Positions 1 to 8,051 of a stretch of 64,000 nucleotides of DNA are shown here, piece after piece. Within the stretch, counting starts at the first letter, position 1, and each line of letters opens with the position of its first letter. Source of the stretch: an uncultured Lachnospiraceae bacterium (lineage in GTDB: Bacteria > Bacillota > Clostridia > Lachnospirales > Lachnospiraceae); the NCBI GenBank assembly GCA_910587765.1, contig CAJUNR010000013.1, positions 40,032 through 104,031 of the forward strand. The letters run 5' to 3'. The notes under the pieces are model-generated. The model worked only from the letters and a program-made list of their open reading frames with translations, was not told where the DNA came from and did no database searches. The position numbers and the translations under genes were made by a program.

Positions 1-1070
1 CTTCCATTATCATGCAGCTTCTGACGATTGCGATTCCGAAGCTGGAGGAGATGCAGAAGGACGGAGAAGACGGCAGGAAAAAGATTCAGACCTTTTCCCG
101 TTATCTGACCGTTGTTCTGGCTCTGATCGAGGGTACGGCCATGACGATCGGTTTCGGAGGAAGAGGGCTTCTGCAGTCGGCAACAGTTCCGAATATGATT
201 GTAGTCGTGGCGGCGATGACGGCGGGCAGCGCATTCTTGATGTGGATTGGCGAAGAGATCACAGAGCATGGAGTGGGAAACGGTATTTCCATCGTGCTTC
301 TGATTAATATTGTCTCCAGAATACCGGATGACTTTATCGACCTGTACGTTCAGTTTGTCAAGGGCAAAACGATCCTCAACGGCGTGCTGGCAGTTCTGAT
401 CATTCTCGCGGTTGTTCTGGTAACGGTCGTGTTCGTTATTTTTCTTCAGGACGGCGAGCGCCGGATTCCGGTGCAGTACGCCAAGAAGATGCAGGGGCGC
501 AAGATGGTAGGCGGTCAGTCCACCAATATTCCTCTGAAAGTGAATACGGCGGGCGTCATTCCCGTGATCTTCGCGTCTTCTCTGATGAGTTTTCCGGGCG
601 TTATTGCATCTCTGCTCGGCAAGACGGGCGGAACCGGAATCGGAGCCAGAATATTGACGGGCCTGAACCAGTCCAGTTGGTGCAATCCGAGTCAGCCCAT
701 CTATTCCATCGGACTTCTGGTATATATTGTACTGGTCGTGTTTTTTGCATATTTCTATACGTCCATTACCTTTAATCCGATTGAAATATCCAATAATATG
801 AAGCGGCAGGGTGGATTTATCCCTGGTATCCGGCCGGGCAAGCCAACGACGGAATATCTCAGCAAGATTTTAAATTACATTGTATTTATCGGGGCAGTAG
901 GACTGATTATCGTATGTGTGATCCCCATCGTCTTCAACGGGTTTTTTGGAGCGAACGTCTCTTTTGGAGGAACGTCCATCATCATTATCGTGGGTGTTGT
1001 TCTGGAGACGCTGAAGCAGATTGAATCCCAGATGCTGGTGCGCTACTATAAAGGTTTTCTGAACGATTGA
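1..1070 (+). CDS. secY: Protein translocase subunit SecY, 5' end outside the window
   Basis: SecY is the channel subunit of the SecYEG translocon in the inner membrane and exports or inserts unfolded proteins. About 355 residues are visible and the reading frame is open to the left edge. The first visible residues (SIIMQLL) match the end of the second membrane helix, so roughly 80-90 residues with helix 1 are missing from a protein that is usually 430-440 long. Conserved loops are visible: the GNGISI segment, RRIPVQYAKK in the cytoplasmic loop, and the KPTTEYL/QIESQMLVRYYKGFL C-terminus. It precedes adk as in the usual spc operon order. Confidence 0.97.
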   Translation, partial: SIIMQLLTIAIPKLEEMQKDGEDGRKKIQTFSRYLTVVLALIEGTAMTIGFGGRGLLQSATVPNMIVVVAAMTAGSAFLMWIGEEITEHGVGNGISIVLLINIVSRIPDDFIDLYVQFVKGKTILNGVLAVLIILAVVLVTVVFVIFLQDGERRIPVQYAKKMQGRKMVGGQSTNIPLKVNTAGVIPVIFASSLMSFPGVIASLLGKTGGTGIGARILTGLNQSSWCNPSQPIYSIGLLVYIVLVVFFAYFYTSITFNPIEISNNMKRQGGFIPGIRPGKPTTEYLSKILNYIVFIGAVGLIIVCVIPIVFNGFFGANVSFGGTSIIIIVGVVLETLKQIESQMLVRYYKGFLND

Positions 1071-1085
1071 TCCAATAGAAACGAG

Positions 1086-1129
1086 GCCTGTACGGAAGCG
1101 CCCTCTGCGGTACTTTCCTACAGGCTTTT
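1086..1129 (+). terminator. Weak terminator or attenuator between secY and adk
   Basis: GCCTGTA at 1086-1092 pairs with TACAGGC at 1119-1125, followed at once by TTTT. Inner bases GGAAG and CTTTCC can extend the pairing. The short stem and short T-run suggest partial termination, which would lower adk expression relative to secY without separating the genes fully. Confidence 0.5.
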
Positions 1130-1180
1130 CTGGAAATTTACATATCGTGTATAGTCAGGAAAAAAATGGAGAATACTATT

Positions 1181-1825
1181 ATGAAGATTATTATGTTAGG
1201 AGCTCCGGGTGCCGGAAAAGGAACCCAGGCGAAGAAGATCGCTGAAAAATATCAGATTCCTCATATCTCTACCGGCGATATTTTCCGTGCCAACATCAAG
1301 AACGGAACGGAACTTGGCAGGAAAGCAAAAACCTATATGGATCAGGGCCTTCTGGTTCCGGACGAACTGGTCTGCGATCTGGTGGTGGACCGTGTACAGC
1401 AGGAGGATTGTAAGGGCGGATACATCCTGGACGGTTTTCCGAGGACGATTCCGCAGGCGGAGCGTCTGGATCAGGCGCTGGCTGAGCTGGGAGAGTCCGT
1501 GGATTATGCCGTTAATGTAGAGGTGCCGGATGAGAACATCGTGAACCGCATGGGCGGGCGCCGCGCCTGCGTGGGCTGCGGAGCCACATATCATCTGGTC
1601 TATGCGCCGACGAAGAAGGAAGGCGTCTGCGACAGCTGCGGCGCGGAACTGATCCTGAGGGATGACGACAAACCGGAGACCGTGCAGAAGCGTCTCGGCG
1701 TCTATCATGAGCAGACGCAGCCGCTGATTGACTATTACGGCAGGAAGGGTATCTTAAAGGACGTGGACGGAACCATGGATATGGAAGCAGTTTTTCAGGC
1801 AATCACAGAGATACTGGGAGCATAG
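1181..1825 (+). CDS. adk: Adenylate kinase
   Basis: Catalyses ATP + AMP = 2 ADP in the cytosol. The 214-residue protein starts MKIIMLGAPG, with the P-loop GAPGAGKGT near residues 7-15, the AMP-binding STGDIFR and DGFPRT motifs, and a LID domain holding four cysteines in two CxxC-type pairs (CVGC and CDSC), the zinc-binding form common in Gram-positive bacteria. An upstream in-frame ATG at 1166 is possible, but the canonical N-terminus and GGAG at 1168-1171 favour 1181. The gene ends three bases before map. Confidence 0.97.
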   Translation: MKIIMLGAPGAGKGTQAKKIAEKYQIPHISTGDIFRANIKNGTELGRKAKTYMDQGLLVPDELVCDLVVDRVQQEDCKGGYILDGFPRTIPQAERLDQALAELGESVDYAVNVEVPDENIVNRMGGRRACVGCGATYHLVYAPTKKEGVCDSCGAELILRDDDKPETVQKRLGVYHEQTQPLIDYYGRKGILKDVDGTMDMEAVFQAITEILGA

Positions 1826-1828
1826 AAG

Positions 1829-2584
1829 ATGGCGGTCACGATTAAATCTGCAAAAGAGATAGAACTGATGCGGGAGGCCGGCCGTCTTCTGGAGATAGTA
1901 CATGACGAGATGGGCAGGATGGTGAAGCCCGGCGTCTCTACAATGGAAATCAACCAGTGCGGAGAACGGATGATTCGGAAGTTGGGCTGTGTGCCCAACT
2001 TCCTGAATTACGGCGGTTTTCCCGCTGCGATCTGCGTATCGGTCAACGAAGAAGTGGTGCATGGAGTTCCGAGGCGGGATCGCATCCTGCATGAAGGGGA
2101 TATCGTCAGCCTGGATGCGGGCCTGATTTATAAAGGATACCATTCGGACGCGGCCAGAACCCATGCGGTGGGGAAAGTCAGCGGGGAAGTACAGAAGCTT
2201 CTGGATGCGACCAGACAGAGTTTTTTTGAGGGAATCAAGAAAGCCAGGGCAGGGAATCACCTGCATGATATCTCCAACGCGATTGACGCTTATATCAGTA
2301 GTTTCGGATACGGAATCGTACGGGATCTGGTCGGGCACGGGATTGGAACGAGCCTTCACGAGGATCCGCAGATTCCGAATTTCCGGCAGAAGAAGAAGGG
2401 AATGAAGCTGATTCCCGGTATGACGCTGGCGGTGGAGCCGATGATCAATATGGGGACCTGGGAGGTTGTCTGGCTGGAGGATGAATGGACCGTGATTTCC
2501 AAAGACCACAAACCGTCCGCTCATTATGAGAATACGATTCTGATCACAGAGGGAGAACCGGAGATTCTGACCCTTCACGGCTAG
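1829..2584 (+). CDS. map: Methionine aminopeptidase, type I
   Basis: Removes the initiator methionine from nascent proteins using two divalent metal ions. At 251 residues it has the usual short type I length without an N-terminal extension. Visible features are HGVP (substrate-side histidine), the metal ligand aspartates in SLDAG and HSDAARTHAVG, GHGIG (histidine ligand), and the glutamates in AVEPM and near HYENTILI. It follows adk by three bases, so translation is probably coupled. Confidence 0.97.
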   Translation: MAVTIKSAKEIELMREAGRLLEIVHDEMGRMVKPGVSTMEINQCGERMIRKLGCVPNFLNYGGFPAAICVSVNEEVVHGVPRRDRILHEGDIVSLDAGLIYKGYHSDAARTHAVGKVSGEVQKLLDATRQSFFEGIKKARAGNHLHDISNAIDAYISSFGYGIVRDLVGHGIGTSLHEDPQIPNFRQKKKGMKLIPGMTLAVEPMINMGTWEVVWLEDEWTVISKDHKPSAHYENTILITEGEPEILTLHG

Positions 2585-2618
2585 AAGGCGGTCGGACGGC
2601 GGCAGCGGGGAGGATGCG

Positions 2619-2921
2619 ATGGTAAGAGTCGAGGAAGGGATGTTCGCAAGATCCCTTGCAGGGCATGACAAGGACCGGCTGTATGTCATAATCCGCACGG
2701 AGGCGGAATACGTATGGTTAGTGGATGGCATTGCGCGGACACTGGAGAAGCCCAAGAAAAAGAAGATCAGACATATTCAGGTCATTCACCGGTTTGCCGA
2801 ACCGGTGAAAAAAGCGCTGGAGAGCGGTACGCCGCTTCAGAATGAACAGATCAGGAAAATAATTCAATCAGAAGGCCGGAACCGGCAGGAGGATAGAGAT
2901 GTCGAAAGCAGATGTAATTGA
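2619..2921 (+). CDS. KOW-domain RNA-binding protein (L14e-like)
   Basis: A 100-residue basic protein found between map and infA in many Lachnospiraceae, usually annotated as a KOW-domain RNA-binding protein. The N-terminal half (VEEGMFARSLAGHDKDRLYVI...VWLVDG) fits a KOW fold and is followed by a lysine-rich KPKKKKIRH stretch. GGGAGG lies just upstream of the ATG. The 3' end overlaps the start of infA by 23 bases in another frame, which suggests coupled translation. The precise role is not established; a ribosome-associated or translational function is inferred from family and context. Confidence 0.85.
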   Translation: MVRVEEGMFARSLAGHDKDRLYVIIRTEAEYVWLVDGIARTLEKPKKKKIRHIQVIHRFAEPVKKALESGTPLQNEQIRKIIQSEGRNRQEDRDVESRCN

Positions 2922-3117
2922 AATTGAAGGAACCGTAGTGGAGAAACTGCCGAACGCCATGTTCCAGGTGGAGCTGGAGAACGGACATAGAGTGCTTGCG
3001 CATATCAGCGGCAAGCTGCGGATGAATTTCATCCGTATTTTACCGGGAGATAAAGTGACGATTGAGCTTTCTCCGTATGATCTTTCCAAAGGAAGGATTA
3101 TCTGGAGAGACAAGTAG
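2899..3117 (+). CDS. infA: Translation initiation factor IF-1
   Basis: IF-1 binds the ribosomal A site with IF-2 and IF-3 during initiation. The 72-residue protein is the standard length and consists of one S1-like OB fold; diagnostic stretches are EGTVVEKLPNAMFQVEL, HISGKLRMNFIRILPGD and DLSKGRI. A consensus AGGAGGA at 2887-2893 precedes the ATG, inside the end of the preceding KOW gene. Confidence 0.98.
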   Translation: MSKADVIEIEGTVVEKLPNAMFQVELENGHRVLAHISGKLRMNFIRILPGDKVTIELSPYDLSKGRIIWRDK

Positions 3118-3146
3118 GAAACAGTGTATCTTTTTACAAATTTTAC

Positions 3147-3175
3147 TTGCATTCCATTTGTGCCTCTGCTATAAT
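3147..3175 (+). promoter_or_regulatory. Internal sigma-A-type promoter before rpmJ
   Basis: TTGCAT at 3147-3152, a 17-base spacer and TATAAT at 3170-3175. TG sits one base before the -10 (TGCTATAAT), an extended -10. It lies in the infA-rpmJ gap, so the rpmJ-rpsM-rpsK-rpsD-rpoA-rplQ part can probably be transcribed separately from the spc genes. Confidence 0.75.
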
Positions 3176-3238
3176 ATACAGGCATGATTTTGGGGGCGTG
3201 CGCCCTCGGGAAGGAAACGATGAAAGGAGGACTTTACA

Positions 3239-3352
3239 GTGAAGGTTAGATCATCGGTGAAACCTATTTGCGAAAAGTGCAAAATCATCAAGAGAAAAGG
3301 TAGTATCAGAGTAATCTGTGAAAATCCAAAACACAAACAGAGACAAGGCTAA
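3239..3352 (+). CDS. rpmJ: 50S ribosomal protein L36
   Basis: A 37-residue protein with a GTG start, preceded by GAAAGGAGG eight bases upstream. It begins VKVRSSVKPICEKCK and ends HKQRQG. It is the C+ form, with zinc ligands Cys11, Cys14, Cys27 and His32. The position between infA and rpsM is the conserved one. Confidence 0.97.
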   Translation: MKVRSSVKPICEKCKIIKRKGSIRVICENPKHKQRQG

Positions 3353-3435
3353 TTTGTAACAGTCGAAGGTTCCGGAGGGAATGTTCGAGCGTTTTCTGTG
3401 AATGTTAGCACTTGTGGTTTTTCATATGGCGGCTG

Positions 3436-3614
3436 CAGTCGGAACACACGGCAGTGTGGAACGGCTGATAGATATAAAAGACTGAAAGTGGACGATTATT
3501 CATTAGAGAGATGTTACCTGAAACCGGGAAGGATGGGCAGCGCAGGCTGTAAGTACCGGAAAGAATGGGTTCATACCCATTTGGGCAGACGGATGGAATC
3601 CGTCATTCGCTGCC
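3436..3614 (+). promoter_or_regulatory. Structured leader RNA upstream of rpsM
   Basis: The 308-base gap between rpmJ and rpsM has no credible gene but is rich in pairings. GGCAGCG (3536-3542) pairs with CGCTGCC (3608-3614) and encloses two perfect 7-bp hairpins: AATGGGT/ACCCATT (3564-3570/3575-3581, loop TCAT) and GACGGAT/ATCCGTC (3588-3594/3598-3604, loop GGA), giving a three-way junction. Upstream, CACAC/GTGTG (3445-3449/3454-3458) lies within a possible CAGTC/GACTG closing stem (3436-3440/3480-3484). The junction ends about 30 bases before the rpsM ribosome binding site. In other bacteria S4 represses its own operon from such a leader; that role here is inference. Confidence 0.6.
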
Positions 3615-3660
3615 TCATTTAGGAAAATATTGTTGTAGAGAAGATGGAGGAATAATCACA

Positions 3661-4029
3661 ATGGCTCGTATTGCTGGTGTAGATTTACCAAGAGAGAAAC
3701 GTGTGGAGATCGGCCTGACCTATATCTACGGAATCGGAAGAGTAAGCTCGAACCGCATTCTGAAAGAGGCGGGTGTGAATCCGGATACCCGCGTGAGAGA
3801 CCTGACGGACGACGAGGTCAAGAGAATCAGTTCCGTAATTGATCAGACGCAGACGGTAGAGGGTGATCTGAGAAGACAGATTGCCATGGATATCAAGAGA
3901 CTTCAGGAGATCGGATGCTACAGGGGCGTCCGCCATCGTAAGAGCCTTCCGGTTCGCGGTCAGAAGACAAAGACCAACGCCAGAACCAGAAAGGGTCCGA
4001 AGAAGACCGTAGCAAATAAGAAGAAATAA
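3661..4029 (+). CDS. rpsM: 30S ribosomal protein S13
   Basis: A 122-residue protein starting MARIAGVDLPREKR, with the conserved GIGR helix-hairpin-helix segment and the C-terminal RGQKTKTNARTRKG tail that contacts tRNA and the 50S bridge. An open frame extends upstream to 3565, but GGAGG at 3646-3650 and the canonical N-terminus fix the start at 3661. First gene of the alpha operon after the structured leader. Confidence 0.98.
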   Translation: MARIAGVDLPREKRVEIGLTYIYGIGRVSSNRILKEAGVNPDTRVRDLTDDEVKRISSVIDQTQTVEGDLRRQIAMDIKRLQEIGCYRGVRHRKSLPVRGQKTKTNARTRKGPKKTVANKKK

Positions 4030-4074
4030 GTAACAACAACGACAGAAAGTAGAAGAAAGTAGGTTAGTTTAGAA

Positions 4075-4467
4075 ATGGCTAGAGTTACGAAAAAAGTGAC
4101 AAAAAAGCGTATTAAGAAAAACGTTGAACGCGGACAGGCACATATCCAGTCATCTTTCAATAATACGATCGTTACCCTTACCGATGCAGAGGGCAACGCG
4201 CTGAGCTGGGCAAGTGCCGGTGGTCTTGGTTTTAGAGGTTCAAGGAAATCTACTCCGTATGCGGCGCAGATGGCTGCAGAGACTGCTACCAAAGCGGCAT
4301 TGATTCACGGGTTGAAGACGGTAGATGTATTTGTAAAGGGACCCGGTTCGGGAAGAGAAGCTGCAATCCGTGCATTACAGGCATGTGGTCTTGAGGTTAT
4401 CAGCATCACGGATGTGACTCCCGTACCGCATAACGGCTGTCGTCCGCCAAAACGTAGAAGAGTCTGA
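4075..4467 (+). CDS. rpsK: 30S ribosomal protein S11
   Basis: A 130-residue protein of standard length and a platform component of the 30S subunit. Visible are the lysine-rich N-terminus, the AHIQSSFNNTIVTLTD segment, GFRGSRKSTPYAAQ, and the conserved C-terminus VTPVPHNGCRPPKRRRV. The 45-base gap after rpsM is A-rich and holds no hairpin. Confidence 0.98.
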   Translation: MARVTKKVTKKRIKKNVERGQAHIQSSFNNTIVTLTDAEGNALSWASAGGLGFRGSRKSTPYAAQMAAETATKAALIHGLKTVDVFVKGPGSGREAAIRALQACGLEVISITDVTPVPHNGCRPPKRRRV

Positions 4468-4484
4468 TCAGGAGGGTATGAAAG

Positions 4485-5078
4485 ATGGCAATTAACAGAA
4501 CACCAGTCCTTAAAAGATGCCGGTCCCTTGGTCTGGATCCGGTTTATTTAGGAATCGATAAGAAGTCCAGAAGAAATTCCCAGAGAGGAAATAAGAAGGT
4601 TTCCGAGTACGGCCTTCAGTTAAAGGAAAAACAGAAAGCGAAATTTATCTACGGCGTGCTGGAGAAGCCGTTCCGTAATTATTACGAGAAAGCAGACCGC
4701 ATGAAAGGCATGACCGGTGAGAATCTGATGATCATGCTGGAGTCCAGGCTGGACAACGTGATCTTCCGTCTCGGTTTTGCGAGAACCCGCCAGGAGGCAA
4801 GACAGATTGTCGACCACAAGCATGTGCTGGTGAACGGCAAGCAGGTCAATATTCCGTCTTATCTTGTAAAAGCAGGGGATACGGTGGAGATCAAGGAGAA
4901 ATGCAAGAGTTCCGACCGTTACAAAGCCATTGCGGAGGCTACCGGCGGAAGACTGGTTCCCGAGTGGCTGGATGCGGATCTGGAGAATCTGAAAGGTCTT
5001 GTGAAAGAGCTTCCAACCAGAGATATGATCGACGTTCCGGTCAATGAGATGCTGATCGTCGAGTTGTATTCCAAATAA
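4485..5078 (+). CDS. rpsD: 30S ribosomal protein S4
   Basis: S4 nucleates 30S assembly on 16S rRNA. The protein has 197 residues and an S4 RNA-binding domain around residues 85-150 (SRLDNVIFRLGFARTRQEAR, QIVDHKHVLVNG). The N-terminal zinc-finger cysteines seen in some S4 proteins are absent apart from one Cys near residue 12, so this is the zinc-free form. A strong AGGAGG lies ahead of the ATG. Lying in the alpha operon, its product is the candidate repressor for the rpsM leader. Confidence 0.97.
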   Translation: MAINRTPVLKRCRSLGLDPVYLGIDKKSRRNSQRGNKKVSEYGLQLKEKQKAKFIYGVLEKPFRNYYEKADRMKGMTGENLMIMLESRLDNVIFRLGFARTRQEARQIVDHKHVLVNGKQVNIPSYLVKAGDTVEIKEKCKSSDRYKAIAEATGGRLVPEWLDADLENLKGLVKELPTRDMIDVPVNEMLIVELYSK

Positions 5079-5127
5079 TTAAGACCGGCAGTTTAGTCAC
5101 CCAGCAGAGAACAGGAGGGGCTTTTTA

Positions 5128-6087
5128 GTGGTAGTATTTAACAAACCCAAAATTGAAATTGCAGAGATTTCGGAAGATAAAAAATACGGTAAATTCGTAG
5201 TGGAACCATTGGAAAGAGGCTATGGAACAACCCTTGGCAATTCCCTGAGAAGAATCATGCTTTCTTCTTTGCCGGGCGCCGCAGTGAGCCAGGTAAAGAT
5301 TGACGGTGTACTTCACGAATTCAGCTCCATCCCGGGTGTGAAAGAAGATGTAACAGAGATCATCATGAATGTGAAGAGCCTTGCCATCAAGAATACCAGC
5401 GATTCCGAAGAGGCGAAGGTGGCATATATTGATTTTGAAGGCGAAGGCGTTGTTACGGCGGCGGAAATCCAGTGCGATCCGGATATCGAGATCCTGAATC
5501 CTGATGTGGTGATCGCTCATCTGAACGGCGGTGCGGACAGCAAGCTTTATATGGAGCTGACCATTACCAAAGGCAGAGGATATGTCAGCGCCGACAAGAA
5601 CAAGAATGATGAACTGCCGATCGGCGTGATCGCGGTAGATTCCATCTATACTCCGGTAGAACGTGTGAACCTGACGGTGGAGAATACCCGTGTGGGTCAG
5701 ATTACCGATTACGATAAGCTGACGCTGGACGTATTCACCAACGGGACACTGGCTCCCGACGAGGCGGTCAGCCTGGCTGCCAAAGTTTTGAGTGAGCATC
5801 TGAGCCTTTTCATTGATCTGTCTGAAAATGCCAAATCCGCAGAAATCATGGTGGAGACGGAGAGTGATGAGAAGGAGAAGGTTCTCGAGATGAACATTGA
5901 TGAGCTGGAGCTTTCCGTACGCTCATACAACTGTCTGAAGAGAGCCGGTATCAATACCGTAGAAGAGCTGTGCAACCGGACGTCCGAGGATATGATGAAG
6001 GTCCGCAACCTGGGCCGCAAGTCCCTCGAGGAAGTCCTTGCAAAGCTGAAAGAACTCGGTCTGGAACTGAACCAGAGCGAAGAATGA
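5128..6087 (+). CDS. rpoA: DNA-directed RNA polymerase subunit alpha
   Basis: A 319-residue protein with a GTG start and AGGAGGGG at 5113-5120. The N-terminal dimerisation domain holds GYGTTLGNSLRRIMLSSLPG and GYVSAD; a short acidic linker (ESDEKEKV) leads to the C-terminal domain (RSYNCLKRAGINTVEEL, VRNLGRKSLEEV), which contacts UP elements and activators. Length and domain order are normal. Confidence 0.98.
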   Translation: MVVFNKPKIEIAEISEDKKYGKFVVEPLERGYGTTLGNSLRRIMLSSLPGAAVSQVKIDGVLHEFSSIPGVKEDVTEIIMNVKSLAIKNTSDSEEAKVAYIDFEGEGVVTAAEIQCDPDIEILNPDVVIAHLNGGADSKLYMELTITKGRGYVSADKNKNDELPIGVIAVDSIYTPVERVNLTVENTRVGQITDYDKLTLDVFTNGTLAPDEAVSLAAKVLSEHLSLFIDLSENAKSAEIMVETESDEKEKVLEMNIDELELSVRSYNCLKRAGINTVEELCNRTSEDMMKVRNLGRKSLEEVLAKLKELGLELNQSEE

Positions 6088-6091
6088 AGGG

Positions 6092-6162
6092 AAGCCGAAG
6101 GCTGACCGATACTTCTCGATCTGCGCAGCAGATTGAGAAGGGACCGCAGAGGCCGTAAGGCC
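6092..6162 (+). promoter_or_regulatory. Hairpin cluster in the rpoA-rplQ gap
   Basis: In the 160-base gap, CTTCTCGATCTGC (6112-6124) pairs with GCAGATTGAGAAG (6128-6140) over 13 bp with one G-U and a 3-base loop. On either side is a small stem with a GNRA-like loop followed by GACCGATA: GCCGAAGGC then tGACCGATA on the left, and GGCCGTAAGGCC (6151-6162) then GACCGATA on the right. There is no T-run, so this is not a simple terminator; it could be an RNase site or a protein-binding element that sets the rpoA:rplQ ratio. Confidence 0.5.
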
Positions 6163-6247
6163 GACCGATAAGTGTTGAACATGCCAGACCCCCTGTCAGT
6201 AAGACCGAAGAAGCATGGCACGGGGCGCAACGAATGGAGGAAATCAA

Positions 6248-6775
6248 ATGGCAGGATATAGAAAACTGAGCAGAACCTCTTCCCAGAGAAAGGCGTTACT
6301 GAGAAGCCAGGTGACGGCTCTGTTGTTTCACGGAAGAATTATCACCACAGAGTCCAAGGCAAAGGAAGTCCGTAAGATCGCGGAGCATCTGATCGCTCTG
6401 GGCGTCAAGGAGAAGGACAACTTTGAGACCGTAAAGGTTACCGCCAAAGTTCCGCGCAAGGACAAAGACGGTAAGAGAGTCAAAGAGGTAGTCGACGGTA
6501 AGAAAGTAACGGTTTATGATGAGGTGGAGAAGGAGATCAAGAAAGATCTTCCGTCCAGACTTCATGCAAGAAGACAGATGCTGAAGGTGCTCTATCCGGT
6601 GAAGACTCCGGTGGAGGGCAAGAAGAAGAAAACCCAGAAAGTGGACATGGTTGCGAAGATCTTTGATGAGATTGCGCCCAAGTATGTGAACCGTAACGGC
6701 GGTTACACCCGGATCGTGAAGATCGGACAGAGAAAAGGCGATGCGGCGATGGAAGTAGTTCTGGAGCTGGTATAA
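6248..6775 (+). CDS. rplQ: 50S ribosomal protein L17, long form
   Basis: The N-terminus MAGYRKLSRTSSQRKALLRS and the C-terminus GGYTRIVKIGQRKGDAAMEVV are typical of L17. At 175 residues the protein is longer than the usual 115-130. The extra length is a lysine-rich, charged insert at roughly residues 65-140 that replaces the short central loop; similar inserts occur in related Clostridia. An upstream in-frame ATG at 6215 has no ribosome binding site, while GGAGG lies just before 6248. Confidence 0.96.
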   Translation: MAGYRKLSRTSSQRKALLRSQVTALLFHGRIITTESKAKEVRKIAEHLIALGVKEKDNFETVKVTAKVPRKDKDGKRVKEVVDGKKVTVYDEVEKEIKKDLPSRLHARRQMLKVLYPVKTPVEGKKKKTQKVDMVAKIFDEIAPKYVNRNGGYTRIVKIGQRKGDAAMEVVLELV

Positions 6776-6789
6776 ACCTGAGAATAGAG

Positions 6790-6830
6790 ATCCTCACAGA
6801 CGGACGATGCGGTCCGCTGTGGGGATTTTT
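6790..6830 (+). terminator. Terminator of the alpha operon
   Basis: ATCCTCACAG with CGGAC pairs with GTCCG and CTGTGGGGAT, followed by TTTTT. This is a strong rho-independent terminator 14 bases after rplQ. It ends 19 bases before the ATG of the next gene, so some read-through into the aminotransferase is possible. Confidence 0.88.
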
Positions 6831-6848
6831 ACGTGGAGGACAGAGAGC

Positions 6849-8051
6849 ATGATCAACGAACAAATGTACGAATATGGCAGCAAAAGCTCGGTGATTCGGG
6901 AACTGTTTGCCTATGGACTGGAGAGAAAAAAGATCGTTGGGGAGGATAAAGTCTACGATTTCAGCATCGGAAATCCAAGCATTCCGGCTCCCGGCGAAGT
7001 GAAGCAGGCCATTCTGGAACTTCTGGAGGAGCCGGCGGAGGCGCTTCACGGATACTCTCCGGCGGCGGGAGACCCGAACGTGCGGGAAACGCTGGCGGAT
7101 TCGGTGAATCGAAGATTCGGCACGCATTACAGGGCGGATAATTTCTATATGACCGTGGGCGCGGCCGCCTCTTTAAGCATCAGCATCAAGGCGCTGACGA
7201 ATCCGGGGGATGAATTTATTACGTTTGCGCCCTTTTTTCCCGAATACGAAGTGTGGGTGACGACGGCGGGAGCCAGGCTCCTGGTGACGCCGGCGGATAC
7301 GAAAGAGTTCCAGATTGATTTCCCTGTTCTGGAGCAACTGATCAGTCCCAGGACAAAAGGGGTGATTATTAATTCTCCGAACAATCCCAGCGGCGTGGTT
7401 TATTCGGAGAAAACGATCCGGCGGCTTGCGCAACTGCTGGAACGCAAGGCGAAGGAATACGGCACTTCGATCTATCTGCTGTCCGACGAGCCTTATCGGG
7501 AGATCGTCTACGACGGATTGACGGTGCCGTTTGTTCCCGATTACTATCAGAATACGCTCGTATGCTACTCCTACAGTAAATCCCTGTCGATGCCGGGGGA
7601 ACGAATCGGGTATGTGATCGTCCCGGATGAGGCGGACGATTCCCGGAGAGTGATGGCGGCAGTGGCCGGCGCCGGGCGCGCGCTCGGGTATGTATGTGCT
7701 CCGGTTCTGTTCCAGAAAGTGATCGCCCGCTGTGCGGACGTATCCGGCGATATCTCTGCCTACAGGCGGAACCGGGATCTGCTCTATAACGGGCTGACCG
7801 GGCTGGGATATGAGTGCGTCCGTCCTCAGGGAGCGTTCTACCTCTTTGTGAAGGCGCTGGAGCCGGATGCCAAAGCCTTCTCGGAGCATGCGAAGAAGCA
7901 CGACGTACTGGTGGTGCCCGGCGACAGCTTCGGCTGTGAGGGCTATGTGCGCATCTCGTACTGCGTGTCGGAGAGGACGATCAGGGACGCTTTGCCGGCA
8001 TTTGCGGAGATCATGGAGGAGTACCGCAGTGGCAGAAAAGAAAATGTATAG
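6849..8051 (+). CDS. PLP-dependent aminotransferase, class I/II
   Basis: A 400-residue fold-type I aminotransferase related to the aspartate aminotransferase group. Visible are the N-terminal FSIGNPSIPAP, the NSPNNPSG motif with the conserved Asn, the LSDEPYREIVYDG Asp/Tyr segment, and CYSYSKSLSMPGERIGY with the PLP Schiff-base lysine and phosphate-binding Arg. Start at 6849 is set by GGAGGA at 6835-6840. Substrate cannot be told from sequence. It is not obviously part of an operon. Confidence 0.88.
   Translation: MINEQMYEYGSKSSVIRELFAYGLERKKIVGEDKVYDFSIGNPSIPAPGEVKQAILELLEEPAEALHGYSPAAGDPNVRETLADSVNRRFGTHYRADNFYMTVGAAASLSISIKALTNPGDEFITFAPFFPEYEVWVTTAGARLLVTPADTKEFQIDFPVLEQLISPRTKGVIINSPNNPSGVVYSEKTIRRLAQLLERKAKEYGTSIYLLSDEPYREIVYDGLTVPFVPDYYQNTLVCYSYSKSLSMPGERIGYVIVPDEADDSRRVMAAVAGAGRALGYVCAPVLFQKVIARCADVSGDISAYRRNRDLLYNGLTGLGYECVRPQGAFYLFVKALEPDAKAFSEHAKKHDVLVVPGDSFGCEGYVRISYCVSERTIRDALPAFAEIMEEYRSGRKENV

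Noticed and set aside
3353..3660. T-box or tRNA-like element before rpsM, prompted by GGGTTCATACCC
   Set aside because: No T-box sequence, no specifier loop or terminator, and no acceptor stem or full cloverleaf.
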